64,000 nucleotides of DNA, from the NCBI GenBank assembly GCA_945868435.1, contig CAMBLG010000007.1:36774-100773 (forward strand), read 5' to 3'. The notes beneath the pieces were generated by a model. The model made no database searches, was not told where the DNA came from, and worked only from the letters and a program-made list of their open reading frames with translations. The position numbers were made by a program, and so were the translations under genes. Position 1 is the stretch's first letter, and every line of letters begins with the position of its first letter. Shown here in pieces: positions 62,293 through 64,000 of the stretch. Origin of the DNA: an uncultured Lachnospiraceae bacterium. GTDB taxonomy: Bacteria; Bacillota; Clostridia; Lachnospirales; Lachnospiraceae.

Positions 62293-63735
62293 ATGAACAG
62301 AGACTATATAAAACAAACGAGAAAACCATTTATGGGAGAGGATTTTCTTCTGGAAACAGAGACCGCGAAAATTCTGTATCACGATTATGCGGCAAAGATG
62401 CCGATTCTGGATTACCACTGTCACATCAGTCCCAAAGAGATTGCCGAAGACCGCCGCTTTGAGAATATCACACAGGTATGGCTGGGGGGCGATCATTACA
62501 AATGGCGCCAGATGCGCTCCAATGGTGTGGAGGAACGCTACATTACAGGGGATGCCAGTGACCGGGAAAAATTCCAGAAGTGGGCGGAGACTTTGGAAAA
62601 GGCCATCGGAAATCCGTTGTATCACTGGAGCCACCTGGAGCTTCAGCGTTACTTTGACTACCACGGTGTACTGAACAGTGATACTGCGGAGGAGGTGTGG
62701 CAGCTCTGCAACGAGAAGCTTGCTTCTCCTGACATGAGCGCCCGAAACCTCATTATTCATTCCGGTGTGACCTTGCTTTGCACCACCGATGATCCGGCGG
62801 ATGATCTGCGCTATCATAAGCAGCTTCGCGAGGACGACAGCTTCCCGGTTCAGGTGCTTCCGGCATGGAGACCGGAGGCGGCAATGAAGATTGGAGCGCC
62901 GGGCTTCGCCGAATATATGAAGCGCCTGGGAGATGTGGCGAATGTCACCATTACCAGCTTTGCCGATTTGAAGGAGGCGCTGGTGAAACGCCTTGCATTT
63001 TTCAATGAAATGGGCTGTAAGGCCAGCGACCATAGTCTCGATTATGCTATGTATGTGCCGGCTTCTCAGGATGAGATTGAGCGCATTTTTGCAAAGGCTC
63101 TGGCAGGTGATGTCATCACCTACGAGGAGGATCTAAAGTACAAGACAGCCTTCCTTCTGTTTATCGGCAAGGAGTATACGAGGCTGGGTTGGGCAATGCA
63201 GCTGCATTACGGAGTGAAGCGCGACAACGATAAGGGGCGATATCGCCTGTTAGGACCGGACACCGGATTTGACTGCATTGACACCTACACCCCGTCGGCG
63301 CAGCTTGCGGATCTTCTCAATGCGCTGGCAGAAGAGCAGGCGCTTCCGAAGACGATTCTCTACAGCTTAAATCCGGGAGACAACGCAGCCATCGGAACCA
63401 TCATCGGCTGCTTCCAGGACAGCAGCTGCGTTGGCAAGATCCAGCAGGGCAGTGCCTGGTGGTTCAATGACAACCGGCAGGGTATGATCGACCAGTTGAC
63501 CAGTCTTGCGAACCTGGGACTGCTTGCCAACTTCATCGGCATGTTGACAGATTCCAGAAGTTTCCTGTCCTACACAAGACATGAGTATTTCCGCAGAATC
63601 CTCTGCAACCTCATCGGAGGCTGGGTGGAGAATGGCGAGTACCCGTGGGATGAAAAGCGGCTGGGACAGATGGTGCAGGATATCGCATATCGAAATGCAG
63701 TGCGCTACTTTGATTTTGAACTGGAACTGCCATAG
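62293..63735 (+). CDS. uxaC: Uronate (glucuronate/galacturonate) isomerase
   Basis: 480 residues, amidohydrolase-like barrel. Isomerises D-glucuronate to D-fructuronate and D-galacturonate to D-tagaturonate. Metal motif LDYHCHISPKEIAEDRRF near 35-52, then WLGGDHYKWRQMR and TSLANLGLLANFIGMLTDSR (SYTRHEYFRR). The ATG at 62293 has AAAGAGG; the longer frame would start inside the repeat element. Downstream of uxuB after a 102-base spacer filled by that element. Tagaturonate reductase and altronate dehydratase are not in this window, so the local pathway is complete only for glucuronate. Confidence 0.95.
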   Translation: MNRDYIKQTRKPFMGEDFLLETETAKILYHDYAAKMPILDYHCHISPKEIAEDRRFENITQVWLGGDHYKWRQMRSNGVEERYITGDASDREKFQKWAETLEKAIGNPLYHWSHLELQRYFDYHGVLNSDTAEEVWQLCNEKLASPDMSARNLIIHSGVTLLCTTDDPADDLRYHKQLREDDSFPVQVLPAWRPEAAMKIGAPGFAEYMKRLGDVANVTITSFADLKEALVKRLAFFNEMGCKASDHSLDYAMYVPASQDEIERIFAKALAGDVITYEEDLKYKTAFLLFIGKEYTRLGWAMQLHYGVKRDNDKGRYRLLGPDTGFDCIDTYTPSAQLADLLNALAEEQALPKTILYSLNPGDNAAIGTIIGCFQDSSCVGKIQQGSAWWFNDNRQGMIDQLTSLANLGLLANFIGMLTDSRSFLSYTRHEYFRRILCNLIGGWVENGEYPWDEKRLGQMVQDIAYRNAVRYFDFELELP

Positions 63736-63774
63736 AAGGAAGTATAAGTGATGCTCAGGGTGGCGCTTGGGAGT

Positions 63775-63854
63775 CCGCTGTATAGGCAGCTGTTTAAATA
63801 GTGTAAGTGGGGAAAAGGAAAACAGAGCATCCACTGTATAGGTAGTAGTTTACA
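63775..63854. repeat. Imperfect 24-base direct repeat downstream of uxaC
   Basis: CCGCTGTATAGGCAGCTGTT at 63775 and CCACTGTATAGGTAGTAGTT at 63831, each continuing to 24 bases with 19 identities in total, 56 bases apart. Confidence 0.45.
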
Positions 63855-63857
63855 ATG

Positions 63858-63912
63858 GCCCGTGGGTCTGAGACATAGAAACGTGTGCTCAGACCCGCGG
63901 GCTGTTTATTTT
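63858..63912. terminator. Terminator of the uxu operon
   Basis: GCCCGTGGGTCTGAG and CTCAGACCCGCGGGC form a 15-bp stem (one G-T) followed on the plus strand by TGTTTATTTT. It lies against the stop codon of the convergent frame, so it may serve both directions. Confidence 0.85.
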
Positions 63913-64000
63913 GTGAAGCCTTCATATTCGAAATTGTCCAGGCGCGGGTCTTGGAGAAGAAAATTGTCTGAGAGACCCGAGCGGCATCTGAATTGGAGAA
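63906..64000 (-). CDS. C-terminal fragment of a gene entering from the right edge
   Basis: On the minus strand one frame is open from the window edge to a TAA at 63906, giving about 31 residues ending LLQDPRLDNFEYEGFTK. The residue composition looks like real protein, and the frame ends right at a strong hairpin, which fits a convergent gene. Too short to assign, and an open frame of this length could be chance. Confidence 0.4.
   Translation of the reverse strand, partial: LQFRCRSGLSDNFLLQDPRLDNFEYEGFTK

Noticed and set aside
63755..63785. Possible T-box because of CAGGGTGGCGC
   Set aside because: The match to AGGGTGGNACCGCG breaks after six bases, there is no downstream synthetase or transporter, and no specifier stem is seen.
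1..64000. CRISPR arrays, prophage or transposase genes
   Set aside because: No regularly spaced repeats with unique spacers and no phage structural, integrase or transposase motifs were seen; the repeats found are hairpin elements or short pairs.

Overview
The window looks like a chromosomal segment of an anaerobic Firmicute of the Lachnospiraceae type (Roseburia, Agathobacter or Coprococcus relatives). This rests on gene content and style, not on a database search: strong AGGAGG ribosome sites, GT8 glycosyltransferases, DUF1002, DUF6512 and FeoB-associated small proteins, a PPi-type phosphofructokinase, a PurO-type IMP cyclohydrolase beside a stand-alone AICAR transformylase, and pectin/hemicellulose sugar catabolism. 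A chemoreceptor gene suggests a motile cell. I see no prophage, insertion sequence with transposase, CRISPR array or rRNA.

Layout. 1-11.2 kb: 3' end of pcrA, a small acidic membrane protein, rlmD-type methyltransferase, orphan larE, a BMP-type lipoprotein paired with a chemoreceptor, a TSUP permease, a FeoB-associated small protein, and an HD-domain signalling protein. 11.4-19.3 kb: M20 amidohydrolase (minus), then a divergent PlsC-like acyltransferase, a GT8 glycosyltransferase and a GT8-acyltransferase fusion, a secreted Ig-like protein and a MATE exporter. 19.3-23.5 kb: tRNA-Ala(CGC) and tRNA-Gly(CCC) on the minus strand, two hairpin direct repeats, a lone receiver protein, a PAS-GGDEF-EAL protein followed by a structured inverted-repeat element, and a DtxR-type regulator. 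23.6-30.2 kb: heterodimeric ABC exporter under a near-consensus promoter with DtxR-like half-sites, L,D-transpeptidase and PPi-phosphofructokinase (both minus). 30.4-34 kb: an unknown small protein, an S66 peptidase and a frameshifted DUF1002 gene.

33-41.5 kb is an L-arabinose region: AraR-type repressor, Y-family polymerase, YolD-like gene plus GH27 glycosidase, then ribulokinase, araA and araD. Two nearly identical 48-base promoter/operators precede yolD-GH27 and the kinase, so one regulator probably controls both. 41.6-56.3 kb: Na/Pi cotransporter, a 39-residue protein, and a ten-gene same-strand run (thioesterase, aminopeptidase P, polA, coaE, a large FtsA-like ATPase, a WalJ-like hydrolase, ACT and PFL proteins, and the last two purine steps). 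56.6-63.7 kb is a uronate regulon: kdgA-kdgK, an AraC-type regulator, and uxuA-uxuB-uxaC. A shared motif of about 60 bases sits upstream of both operons. Together these convert glucuronate or galacturonate to KDG, then KDPG, then pyruvate and glyceraldehyde 3-phosphate. A minus-strand reading frame enters from the right edge.

Most notable: the GT8/acyltransferase cluster, the family of inverted-repeat elements (195, 75 and 33 bases) lying just downstream of genes, the BMP lipoprotein-chemoreceptor pair, the enlarged FtsA-like protein, and the two pairs of matching operators.
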